Source of the DNA: an uncultured Collinsella sp.
GTDB taxonomy: Bacteria > Actinomycetota > Coriobacteriia > Coriobacteriales > Coriobacteriaceae
Direction: 5' to 3'
Length of the DNA stretch: 64,000 nucleotides
Assembly: GCA_959026725.1 (NCBI GenBank)
Contig: CAUFMG010000008.1
Location: forward strand, 29,836-93,835
The notes under the pieces are model-generated. The model was not told the DNA's origin and searched no databases. It worked only from the letters and a program-made list of their open reading frames with translations. The position numbers and the translations under genes were made by a program. Of the stretch, positions 28,065 through 36,275 are shown in pieces. Numbering within the stretch: the stretch's first letter is position 1; each line of letters opens with the position of its first letter.

Positions 28065-29064
28065 GGATACTCACCCCCTGCTCACCCAAGTTATGAAGAA
28101 TATCGTCGATATTACCCTCGACGGTCGCGATCAACTCGTCCAGGGAATCGAACACGCGAGACGGACGCAGCCAGCGCGTAAACGCCAGCGACACCGAGGC
28201 GCCATACAGGTCGCCCGCATAGCCGATCAAGTTGGCCTCGAGATGCGCCGAGGCGGCATCATCGGCATAGGTCGGCGGCAGGCCGACATTAACGGCAGCG
28301 GGCCATACGGTATCGTCGACCAGCACCAGACCCTCATAGACGCCATCGGCAGGCACCTGGATGCCGTCGGGCACCTGGATGTTTGCCGTGGGAAAGCCCA
28401 TGTCGGAGCCCTCGTGACGGCCAGCCGCCACAACGCCGCGCAGCATATAGGGACGGCCGAGAAGCTCGGCAGCCAGCTCCACATGACCCTGACCCAGCTC
28501 ATGGCGGACGCGCGTGGCGCAGACGGTCTGCCCGTTAACGCAGAGCAGGTCGTGACCGTAAACGTCAACCCCACGCTCAGCGCCCCAGGCGCGCATCTCG
28601 GCAACGCCCGAAGCGCCGCCGCGGCCGAGCCTAAAGTCGCTGCCGACACGAATGGAGCGAATGTCGACAACGCGCGACAAAAGCGCCAGAAACCCGACAT
28701 GGTCGAGTGCCGCCACGGCAGACGTAAAGGGAACGGCCACCACCGCATCGACCCCGGTTTGGGCCAGGGCATGCAGGCGGTCAGCCGTCGTCATCAATTT
28801 TTGAGCGGGCGAAGGACTCACCACGACGTCCGGGTCAGGATCGAAAGTAATCACGACCGCTTTGCTGCCGTGATCATGCGCATCGCGAATAACCGCATCG
28901 ATCAGCTCTTGGTGCCCACGATGTACGCCATCAAACACGCCAATGGCGATTGAAGCGGCACCCAAGAACTCGCACCCATCAAATGCATCGGCAGAAACGA
29001 TAGGGGCCTCATCCAACTCACCCGCGAAAAAGATACGCGCGAGCTCGTGAGGCGCCAGCATCAT
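28057..29064 (-). CDS. ribF: Bifunctional riboflavin kinase / FAD synthetase
   Basis: Makes FMN then FAD from riboflavin. 335 aa: an N-terminal FAD-synthetase nucleotidyltransferase (IAIGVFDGVHRGHQELI, then FDPDPDVVV and a SDFRLGRGG motif) and a C-terminal flavokinase (GRPYMLRGVV, GFPTANI). The ATG overlaps the truB stop as ATGA. Position right after truB is conserved in bacteria. Confidence 0.93.
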   Translation of the reverse strand: MMLAPHELARIFFAGELDEAPIVSADAFDGCEFLGAASIAIGVFDGVHRGHQELIDAVIRDAHDHGSKAVVITFDPDPDVVVSPSPAQKLMTTADRLHALAQTGVDAVVAVPFTSAVAALDHVGFLALLSRVVDIRSIRVGSDFRLGRGGASGVAEMRAWGAERGVDVYGHDLLCVNGQTVCATRVRHELGQGHVELAAELLGRPYMLRGVVAAGRHEGSDMGFPTANIQVPDGIQVPADGVYEGLVLVDDTVWPAAVNVGLPPTYADDAASAHLEANLIGYAGDLYGASVSLAFTRWLRPSRVFDSLDELIATVEGNIDDILHNLGEQGVSIRD

Positions 29065-29993
29065 CGAACACCGCCGATCGCCTGCGGAAAGACGTGCTCC
29101 ATCACAAAGCGGCCGCCCTCGATACGAGCAAGCGCCTTCAATCCCCCATCGAGCACGAGCGCGAACGGCGCCTTCGCCATATCGAAATCCGCAAGCGCGC
29201 GTTCAACGGGAATGCGGCGACCACAAAGCAGGTCGTCTGCAAGATTACCCGGCAAATCGACACGCGTGGCACCAAGGGCGGCGATGGGATCCAGAGCGAA
29301 GCCGACAGCGGACTCGGCAGAGAGTTCCTCAACCGCATGACAGGCGCCAATGGAAACCACGCCGGAGGCCGTACGGCGCAGCGCGGAAATATGCGCAGCA
29401 CTATCGCAGGCGCGACCCAGATCGCGAGCAAGCGCACGAATGTAGGTGCCTTTGCTTACCGAAAAGGCCACGGTCCAGACGCACGTTTCGCCCTCGCCGC
29501 TCACGGCGATCAGGTCGGCGGCATAGACCTCGACGGGGCGCGGAGGCAAGTCTACCGCATTGCCCTCGCGAGCACTCTTATAGGCACGAACGCCATTGAC
29601 CGAGATGGCCGAAAAAGCTGGCGGCACCTGCAACTGCGGGCCAAGCATAGCGGCCAGCTGCTCACGAGCGTAAGCGAGATCGTGCAGCTCGGGGGCAACG
29701 GGTACCGTGCGGACGGCCTCGCCCTCCGCGTCATCGGTATTGGTCTCGACGCCAAACGAAATGTCGGCGACATAGCTTTTGGTATCGAGGGTTAGCATGC
29801 CCAGCAGACGGGTCGCCTGGCCGACGCCCACCACCATGACACCCGAGGCCATGGGGTCGAGCGTGCCGGCATGGCCGACGCGTCGCTCATGGAGGGCGCG
29901 TCGGCACTGCGATACCACGTCGTGGGACGTACAGCCCACCGGCTTATCGACGGCGAGCAGCATATTCAATTGAGAAGGCGTACGACGAGCCAT
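29061..29993 (-). CDS. truB: tRNA pseudouridine-55 synthase TruB
   Basis: Isomerises U55 in tRNA T loops. 310 aa with the opening LAVDKPVGCTSHDVV, the catalytic aspartate in HAGTLDPMASGVMVVG, a central YKSARE, and FSVSKGTYIRALARDLG. The C-terminal part is a short PUA-like segment. It overlaps ribF by four bases and follows nrnA in the rimP-to-dnaG chain. Confidence 0.95.
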   Translation of the reverse strand: MARRTPSQLNMLLAVDKPVGCTSHDVVSQCRRALHERRVGHAGTLDPMASGVMVVGVGQATRLLGMLTLDTKSYVADISFGVETNTDDAEGEAVRTVPVAPELHDLAYAREQLAAMLGPQLQVPPAFSAISVNGVRAYKSAREGNAVDLPPRPVEVYAADLIAVSGEGETCVWTVAFSVSKGTYIRALARDLGRACDSAAHISALRRTASGVVSIGACHAVEELSAESAVGFALDPIAALGATRVDLPGNLADDLLCGRRIPVERALADFDMAKAPFALVLDGGLKALARIEGGRFVMEHVFPQAIGGVR

Positions 29994-30008
29994 GTACCAT
30001 CCAAAATG

Positions 30009-31052
30009 TTAGAGCTCGACGGTCACCGAAGCGGGATCCTCCCCCACCAGCTCGGCCAGCATGGGAAGTGCCACGGCGAGCGTCTCGCGAATCGTTCCGT
30101 TGTTGGAAAAGCCGGCGGCGGCATGATGCCCGCCACCGCCAAAGTTGGCAGCGATCTCGGACACATCGAGGTCACCCTTGGAGCGCAGGTTGCCGCGCAC
30201 CTTGGTATCGCCCTCGATGCCCTTTAGGAACAGGCAGACCTCAACGCCCATCACCGAACGCACCACATCGACCAGACCGTCGCACTCATCCGAAGTGACG
30301 CCGCAGGCCTCGAGGTCGCTCTGGTACGCATAACTATATGCCACACGACCGTGCGCCACGGTCTTGATACGACCCATAACGATGGACTTGAGATGCAAGA
30401 ACTCTACGCGCATGCTCTGGTAGACCTCGAGCGCGACGCGCGCCGGATCGGCACCGTGCGCGACCAGGCGCGAGGCGGCATGGAACGCAGCAGCATCGGC
30501 GTTTTGGTACTGAAAACGACCGGTATCGGTCACCAGGCCGCACAGCAGGCAGGTCGCGACACCGTTGCGAGCCACAATGCCGCAATTGTCTAAAAAGCGG
30601 TCGATGATCATGGCGCAGGCCGCGGCGCCGACGCACCTCAGGCTCAGCTCGGCAAATTCCTCACGCGCCGGATGGTGATCGAAGCACACCACATGAGACG
30701 AGCGGCGGAGCACCTCAGCGGAGTTGTTCAGACGCTCGACGACCGGCACGTCCACCGAGATGAAAAGGTCCGGATTGCCGGTATACGCAGATGCGGGCAC
30801 CAGACGGTCGGCGCCCTCCATAAAGCGGTAGATGCGCGGAACCGGGTCATCGTCTGCCAGCAGCAGGGCAATGTCCTTGTTGGGGAAAAACTTCATAAGC
30901 GATAAGCCCAGACCCAGCACGGAGCCCAGGGCGTCACCATCGGGAGACGTATGTCCCGAAATCGCAATGGAGGACGCACCCTCGATGAGCTCGAGGATGC
31001 GTCGCTGAATATCTGCAGACTCGCACGATGCGAGGTCGGCGGAATTACTCAT
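30009..31052 (-). CDS. nrnA: DHH/DHHA1 phosphoesterase, NrnA-like nanoRNase
   Basis: Probable nanoRNA and pAp phosphatase of 347 aa. The DHH domain shows SGHTSPDGDALGS, a DVP metal site and CFDHHPAR. The DHHA1 domain carries GGGGHHAAAGF near the C-terminus. It overlaps rbfA by eight bases and lies between rbfA and truB, where NrnA-type genes often occur in Gram-positives. The family also includes c-di-AMP and pGpG phosphodiesterases, so the exact substrate is open. Confidence 0.88.
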   Translation of the reverse strand: MSNSADLASCESADIQRRILELIEGASSIAISGHTSPDGDALGSVLGLGLSLMKFFPNKDIALLLADDDPVPRIYRFMEGADRLVPASAYTGNPDLFISVDVPVVERLNNSAEVLRRSSHVVCFDHHPAREEFAELSLRCVGAAACAMIIDRFLDNCGIVARNGVATCLLCGLVTDTGRFQYQNADAAAFHAASRLVAHGADPARVALEVYQSMRVEFLHLKSIVMGRIKTVAHGRVAYSYAYQSDLEACGVTSDECDGLVDVVRSVMGVEVCLFLKGIEGDTKVRGNLRSKGDLDVSEIAANFGGGGHHAAAGFSNNGTIRETLAVALPMLAELVGEDPASVTVEL

Positions 31053-31455
31053 CTAAAGCTGCCTCCTGGGCGGCATCCGCTATGGGATAGCCGTCCTCGT
31101 CCTTTTCGATCGCAAGCGTGGCGGGAACGTTTTCCAGCGCGCGCGTGATGCGCTCGGCCTCATCGGTCGAGCGATCGATGCGAAAATCGAGCTCGGGCGT
31201 GACGCGCCAATCGAGCGAGCGGGCCAACAGGCTACGAATGCGGCCCTTGGCGCTGGCGAGCGCCTCCATGACCTCCTCGTAGCGGCTCGCGTCGCACGAC
31301 ACGTACACGCGCGCGAACGAACGGTCCACCGCGACCTCGACCGCGGTCAAGGTGACCAGGTCGAGACGCGGATCGGAAACCTCAAAGAGCAGGATATAAC
31401 CGAGCTTCTCGCGAAGCTGCTCGCCCAGACGGCGGGTTGCCTGCGTTTGCTTCAT
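31045..31455 (-). CDS. rbfA: Ribosome-binding factor A
   Basis: Binds the 16S 5' helix during late 30S maturation. 136 aa with the KH-like fold pattern (LREKLGYILLFEVSDPRLDLVTLTAVEVAVDRSFARVYVS) and a final ELDFRIDRS strand. It is 12 bases downstream of infB, its conserved neighbour, and overlaps nrnA. Confidence 0.93.
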   Translation of the reverse strand: MKQTQATRRLGEQLREKLGYILLFEVSDPRLDLVTLTAVEVAVDRSFARVYVSCDASRYEEVMEALASAKGRIRSLLARSLDWRVTPELDFRIDRSTDEAERITRALENVPATLAIEKDEDGYPIADAAQEAALDE

Positions 31456-31467
31456 AGCGCTACCCCC

Positions 31468-34182
31468 CTACTCGGTACGGGCAACCTGGTCGATGCGGTA
31501 GCCCTCAATGGTGTCGCCAGGCTTGATGTCCTGGAAGTTCTCCAGGCCAATACCGCCCTCGGAGCCGCTCTTGAGGCTCTTGGCCTCGTCCTTGTAGTGG
31601 CGCATCGAGGCGATTTTACCGTTGAAGACCACGATGCCGTCGCGCACCAGGCGCACAGAATCGGTCGCGGCGATCTCGCCCTCTTCGACGCGGACACCGG
31701 CGGCGATGCCGACCTTGGGCACCTTGAAGGTGTCCAGAACGGTCGCAGTACCCGTGGAGACCTCGACCTCGGTGGGCTTGAGCATACCGATGCGAGCAGC
31801 GTCGAGGTCCTCGAGGCACTTGTAGATGACGTCGTAGCAACGGATCTCGACGCCCTCGCGCTCGGCAGCGGAGCGGGCCTTGCCGTCGGGACGGACGCCA
31901 AAGCCGATGATGATGGCGTTGGAGGCGTCGGCCAGGACGACGTCGGTCTCGTTGATGGCACCAACGGCGGAGTGGATCGTATTGATACGCACCTCGGACT
32001 GATCCATCTTGTCGAGAGAGTCCTGAAGGGCCTCGATGGAGCCCTGGACGTCGGCCTTGATGATCAGGTTGAGCTCCTTGACCTCGGCGTCGGCGATGGT
32101 CTCGAAGAGGTTCTCGAGCGTCACGTGCTTCACGCGGCTCTGCTCCTCGATACGGGCCTTGAGCGAACGCTCGTCGGCCAGCGCACGCGCCTCGCGCTCG
32201 TCCTCGAACACGCGGAACTCATCGCCGGCGTTGGGGACGGACTGCAGGCCCAAGATCTCGACGGCGTCGGAGGGACCGGCCTCGGTGACGGCGTTGCCCT
32301 TGGGGTCGAGCATGGCACGGACGCGGCCATAGGTGAGGCCGGCGACCAGCGTGTCGCCCACGCGCAGGGTACCGCGGGTCACGAGCACGGTGGCAACCGA
32401 GCCGCGGCCCTTGTCGAGCTTAGCCTCGAGGACGTTGCCCGATGCGAACGTATCGGGGTTGGCCTTGAGCTCGAGCACGTCGGCCTGGAGCAGCACGGTC
32501 TCGAGCAGGTCGTCGATACCGATCTTCTGCTTGGCCGAGATGTTGACGAACATGTTCTGTCCGCCCCACTCCTCGGGGATGATGCCGTACTCGGTGAGTT
32601 CCTGGCGCACGCGGTCGGGGTTGGCACCCGGCTTATCGATCTTGTTGACGGCGACGACGATGGGAACGCCGGCGGCCTTGGCGTGGTTGATCGACTCGAT
32701 GGTCTGGGGCATGACGCCGTCATCGGCGGCCACGATCAAAATGACGATATCGGTCACCTTGGCGCCGCGGGCACGCATGGCCGTAAAGGTGGCGTGACCG
32801 GGGGTATCGATGAAGGTGATCTTGCGGTCGTTGATCATGACCTGCGAAGCGCCGATGGCCTGGGTAATGCCGCCCGCCTCGCCGGCAGCGACGCCGGTGT
32901 GACGGATGGCATCGAGGAGGCTCGTCTTGCCGTGGTCGACGTGGCCCATGACGGTGACGACCGGGGCACGCGGCTTAAGGTCGGCGGGATCGTCGTAGAA
33001 CGAGAAGGTGTTCTCCTCCTCGGGGGTAATGATCTTGATCTGGCGGCCCAGGTCGTCGGCAACGAGCTCGACGAGGTCGTCGGACATGGACTGCGTCATG
33101 GTAAGCGGCGTGCCCAGCAGGAACAGGCGCTTGATGATGTCGTTGGCAGGAACGTCGAGCGCCTCGGCGAGCTCCTGGACGGTAACGCCCTGGGAGACCT
33201 TGATGGCGTCGAGGTCCTCGGGGTTCACGCCCTGGGCCAGCGCCTCCTCAATCTTGCGCTCCTCCTGAGCCTTTGCGGCCTCGCGCTCGCGCTTCTCCTT
33301 GCGCTTTTTGCGACGACCGGTGGACTCGCGAGAGGCCTCCTCGACGGCGGCACGAGCCTCCTCGAGCACCTTCTCGCGGCTGTACTCCTCGGCCTCGCGA
33401 GCCATGCGGCTGTAGTGGTCCTCTTCGTTGTTGTGACCGCCCTTGCGCTTCTTGCCCTTACCCTGCTTGTCGGGGTTGGGGAAGTCCATGCCGGCAGCGA
33501 CGTTGTTGCTGGCATTGGTGCGATGGCTGTGCGGACGGCTCTCGGAGGCGTTGCGCTCGGAGTTGTTATCGGAGGCGTTGCGATCGTTACGACGGCCACC
33601 GCGACGGTCGTTGTTGCCGCCACGACGGTTGCCGCGCTCGGCAGCGCGCTCGGCCTTGGCCTTCTCCTCGGCGTCCTTCTTCTCCTTGAGCACAGTCTCC
33701 TGTGCGGCGATCTGGTCGAGCAGCGAACGGAAACGCGAACCGGAGTCGGAAGCGGGAACGGCGCGGCGCTGGGCCTCGCGGGCAGCCTCCTCCTTCTCGC
33801 GGGCAAGGCGCTCCTGCTCAGCCTTCTTCTTGGCCTCGGCCTCGGCACGGGCGGCCTCCTCGGCAGCCTGGGCGGCGGCGAACTGGCGGCGCTCCTCCTC
33901 GCGTGCCTTCTCGGCGGCGATGCGCTCACGCTCGGCCTCGGCAGCGCGCGCTGCCTCCTCGGCGGCGGCTGCCTCCTCCTCGGCCTGCTTGGCGGCCTCG
34001 ACTTCCTTGGCGCGGGCCTCGATCACCGAGGCGAGCTGCTTGCGGACCATGGCGACGTAAGCGTCCTCCAGGGCGGAGGAAGCGGACTTAGCGGGAATCT
34101 TCATTTCGGCAAGATGACCCATCAGTTCCTTGGAGGTCATGCCGAACTCTTTGGCCAGGGTGGACACACGGACTTTTGCCAT
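31468..34182 (-). CDS. infB: Translation initiation factor IF-2
   Basis: GTPase that places initiator tRNA on the 30S subunit, 904 aa. The N-terminal IF2_N module (VRVSTLAKEFGMTSKELMGHLAEM) is followed by about 230 residues of Ala/Glu/Arg-rich, highly charged linker with poly-Glu and RRGGNNDRRGGRRND stretches. The GTPase domain (GHVDHGKTS, FIDTPGHATF, NKIDKPG) and domains II to IV are complete. A long plus-strand open frame here is only its shadow. Confidence 0.96.
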   Translation of the reverse strand: MAKVRVSTLAKEFGMTSKELMGHLAEMKIPAKSASSALEDAYVAMVRKQLASVIEARAKEVEAAKQAEEEAAAAEEAARAAEAERERIAAEKAREEERRQFAAAQAAEEAARAEAEAKKKAEQERLAREKEEAAREAQRRAVPASDSGSRFRSLLDQIAAQETVLKEKKDAEEKAKAERAAERGNRRGGNNDRRGGRRNDRNASDNNSERNASESRPHSHRTNASNNVAAGMDFPNPDKQGKGKKRKGGHNNEEDHYSRMAREAEEYSREKVLEEARAAVEEASRESTGRRKKRKEKREREAAKAQEERKIEEALAQGVNPEDLDAIKVSQGVTVQELAEALDVPANDIIKRLFLLGTPLTMTQSMSDDLVELVADDLGRQIKIITPEEENTFSFYDDPADLKPRAPVVTVMGHVDHGKTSLLDAIRHTGVAAGEAGGITQAIGASQVMINDRKITFIDTPGHATFTAMRARGAKVTDIVILIVAADDGVMPQTIESINHAKAAGVPIVVAVNKIDKPGANPDRVRQELTEYGIIPEEWGGQNMFVNISAKQKIGIDDLLETVLLQADVLELKANPDTFASGNVLEAKLDKGRGSVATVLVTRGTLRVGDTLVAGLTYGRVRAMLDPKGNAVTEAGPSDAVEILGLQSVPNAGDEFRVFEDEREARALADERSLKARIEEQSRVKHVTLENLFETIADAEVKELNLIIKADVQGSIEALQDSLDKMDQSEVRINTIHSAVGAINETDVVLADASNAIIIGFGVRPDGKARSAAEREGVEIRCYDVIYKCLEDLDAARIGMLKPTEVEVSTGTATVLDTFKVPKVGIAAGVRVEEGEIAATDSVRLVRDGIVVFNGKIASMRHYKDEAKSLKSGSEGGIGLENFQDIKPGDTIEGYRIDQVARTE

Positions 34183-34273
34183 ATGACTTCACCTACCCTT
34201 TCTGGCACCTTGGGTGCCTAGAGACTGAACGAGCGTGGAAGACGCGCCGGGACCCGCCCGGCGCGAACGCGCG

Positions 34274-35521
34274 CTAGATCAGGTCCTCCGCATCATCGAA
34301 GGCGTCGGTGTCGTGGACACCGCAGAAACGGGAGCCGGGACGAGCCTGGTTGCGGCACTGGATACCGTCCTCGGACACGTACTCGCAGCGGCGGACGTCC
34401 TCGTCCTCCTCGTCACCGATCAGGTCGGCGGCGGGCTCCTCGTGAACGGGAACGTTCTTGAGGATGTCGGCGGCAAGCGTCTCGGACTTGATGTCGATGT
34501 GCCAGCCGGTCAGGCGCGCGGCGAGGCGGGCGTTCTGGCCCTCCTTGCCGATGGCGAGGGACAGCTGGTCGTCGGGCACGATGACGCCGGCGTAGGCCTT
34601 CTCCTCGTCGATGAGGACGCGGGTGACCTTAGCGGGCGAAAGGGCGTTGGCAACGTAGACGGCAGGATCGGCATCCCACAGGATGACGTCGACGCGCTCG
34701 CCACGGAGCTCGCCCACGACAGCGCGAACACGGCTGCCCTTGGGGCCGACGCAGGCGCCCACGGGATCCAGACGGTCGTCGAGCGAGTGGACGGCGACCT
34801 TGGAGCGCTGGCCGGGCTCGCGGGCGATCGACTTGATCTGGACGGTGCCCTCATAGATCTCGGGCACCTCCTGCTCAAACAGACGACGCATGAGCTCGGG
34901 GTGGGTACGGGAGATGACAATCGGCGGACGGCTGTGCTCGCCACGAACCGGCTGCAGGTTGGAGTTGGGGTCGCGAACGTCGATGATCACGGCCTTGATG
35001 TGCTGGTTGTGCAGGTAGCGCTCGCCCATCGGACGCTCGTTGCGCTCGTTCTCGTAACGGCGCTGGTCGAAGTGCGGCAGCTCGGCCTCGACGCCCTCGC
35101 GGATCTTGACAATCGTGAAGTCGGGTGTGGACTGCAGCACGGTACCGCTGATGAGGTCACCGATGCGGCCGGAGAACTCCTCGTAGATCTGCTCGCGGGC
35201 GGAGTTGCGCACGATGGCGTTGATCTCGGCCTTGGCGTGCTGGGCAGCGATGCGGCTCGTGTTCTTGGGGGTGACGTCAATCTCCTCGAACTCGGTGAAG
35301 TTGCCCTCCTCGTCCATGGAATCGTCGATCGGCTCCAAGCGGTAGACGTAGATCTTGCCGGTGGTGCGGTCGATGGTCACCTTGGCGCCCCACTCAAGAT
35401 GCAGGATCTCGGCATAGCTCTTGGCGAGCGACTGCTCCAGGCGGTCGATCAGGTAGAGCTGGTCGATGTGCTTCTCCTGGCAAAGCTCCATCAGGGCGGA
35501 CATCATGTCGGATGCTGCCAT
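34274..35521 (-). CDS. nusA: Transcription termination/antitermination factor NusA
   Basis: RNA-polymerase-binding factor of 415 aa with an N-terminal domain, S1 domain (LISGTVLQSTPDFTIVKI), and two KH domains (VGACVGPKGSRVRAVVGELRGERVDVI; LAIGKEGQNARLAARLTG). The tail holds CEYVSEDGIQC...GSRFCGVH, which looks like a small zinc-binding knuckle appended to NusA. It starts one base after rimP; 91 bp separate it from infB and no YlxR gene could be found there. Confidence 0.95.
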   Translation of the reverse strand: MAASDMMSALMELCQEKHIDQLYLIDRLEQSLAKSYAEILHLEWGAKVTIDRTTGKIYVYRLEPIDDSMDEEGNFTEFEEIDVTPKNTSRIAAQHAKAEINAIVRNSAREQIYEEFSGRIGDLISGTVLQSTPDFTIVKIREGVEAELPHFDQRRYENERNERPMGERYLHNQHIKAVIIDVRDPNSNLQPVRGEHSRPPIVISRTHPELMRRLFEQEVPEIYEGTVQIKSIAREPGQRSKVAVHSLDDRLDPVGACVGPKGSRVRAVVGELRGERVDVILWDADPAVYVANALSPAKVTRVLIDEEKAYAGVIVPDDQLSLAIGKEGQNARLAARLTGWHIDIKSETLAADILKNVPVHEEPAADLIGDEEDEDVRRCEYVSEDGIQCRNQARPGSRFCGVHDTDAFDDAEDLI

Positions 35522-35522
35522 C

Positions 35523-36017
35523 TTACTTTCCTTCCTTCGCGGGCTTGAAGTCGTAGGTGGGCTTCAACTTGCACTTTTTAACATCAGAGAAATCGAGGGT
35601 AACGGACTCGCCGCCCTCGAGCTCGAGGGTCACGTTCGTCTCGGTGGCGGCGGCAATCTTACCGGCGTACTTGCGACGGCCCTCGGTAGCGGTGGAGGTG
35701 AGCTCGCAGTTCTCGCCCACAAAGCGGGTAAAGTCGCACGGGCGGCGCAGCGGGCGCGCCATACCCGGGCTCGACACCTCGAGCGTATAGCTCGAAGAGA
35801 TGGGGTCGAGCTCCTCAATCACATCGCCGACCCACTTGGTGTTGGCCGTGACGTCGTTGAGCGAAAGGCTCTGACCCTCGGCACCCTCGATACGCACGCG
35901 CACGCAGGGGGCCTTGGTGGCACCCACGAGCTCGACGTCGACGATGTCGACATCGTGCTGGGGAGCGACGGCCTCGAGCGCGTCGATGATCGCCTGCTCG
36001 GTCTTGGTCTTGACCAT
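35523..36017 (-). CDS. rimP: Ribosome maturation factor RimP
   Basis: 30S assembly factor of 164 aa. The N-terminal domain has VDIVDVELVG and CVRVRIEGAEGQSLSLNDV, followed by YTLEVSSPGMARPLRRPCDFTRF, the family hallmark. The C-terminal SH3-like domain ends in a Lys-rich tail. The ATG at 36017 has GGAGGT seven bases upstream; longer frames cross the leader terminator. First gene of the rimP-nusA-infB operon. Confidence 0.92.
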   Translation of the reverse strand: MVKTKTEQAIIDALEAVAPQHDVDIVDVELVGATKAPCVRVRIEGAEGQSLSLNDVTANTKWVGDVIEELDPISSSYTLEVSSPGMARPLRRPCDFTRFVGENCELTSTATEGRRKYAGKIAAATETNVTLELEGGESVTLDFSDVKKCKLKPTYDFKPAKEGK

Positions 36018-36037
36018 TGCGGCACCTCCATCCATAC

Positions 36038-36070
36038 AAAAAAGAAGCGGGGCCGAAACCCCACTTCTTT
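36038..36070 (-). terminator. Intrinsic terminator in the rimP-nusA-infB leader (attenuator candidate)
   Basis: On the minus strand aaagaagtgggg and ccccgcttcttt pair (one G-U) around a 6-nt loop and run into six T. It ends 20 bases before the rimP start and about 20 bases after the predicted transcription start, so it sits within the operon's own leader, not behind an upstream gene. Confidence 0.75.
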
Positions 36071-36095
36071 CAATTACAACTTCATTTGCAAGCAA

Positions 36096-36124
36096 ACTAT
36101 ACCAATAGCTGCGGAAACGTGCAA
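36096..36124 (-). promoter_or_regulatory. Predicted sigma-70 promoter of rimP-nusA-infB
   Basis: On the minus strand TTGCAC (36124-36119) and TATAGT (36101-36096) are separated by exactly 17 bp. Predicted start is near 36089, just ahead of the leader terminator. Confidence 0.65.
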
Positions 36125-36211
36125 GCACAGTACGAATCTGCAGGTCAGCGTGCGCACAGCTTCTCCACAAGAATAGGACAATTGACCGAAGACACCATGG
36201 CAGGTACATGC

Positions 36212-36248
36212 AAAACGAGGGACGGCCCAAACGGACCGTCCCTCGTTT
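36212..36248 (-). terminator. Terminator after leuS
   Basis: aaacgagggacgg / ccgtccctcgttt (36213-36225, 36236-36248) form a perfect 13-bp stem 27 bases beyond the leuS stop; on the minus strand it ends in four T. Confidence 0.85.
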
Positions 36249-36275
36249 ATTGCATGTCAGCTTTGCGCGCAGCGC

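Noticed and set aside
31447..34221. 924-aa plus-strand open frame
   Set aside because: It lies wholly across infB on the other strand. The GC-rich coding strand leaves few stops in the antisense frame, and its Gly/Leu/Val-rich translation has no domains.
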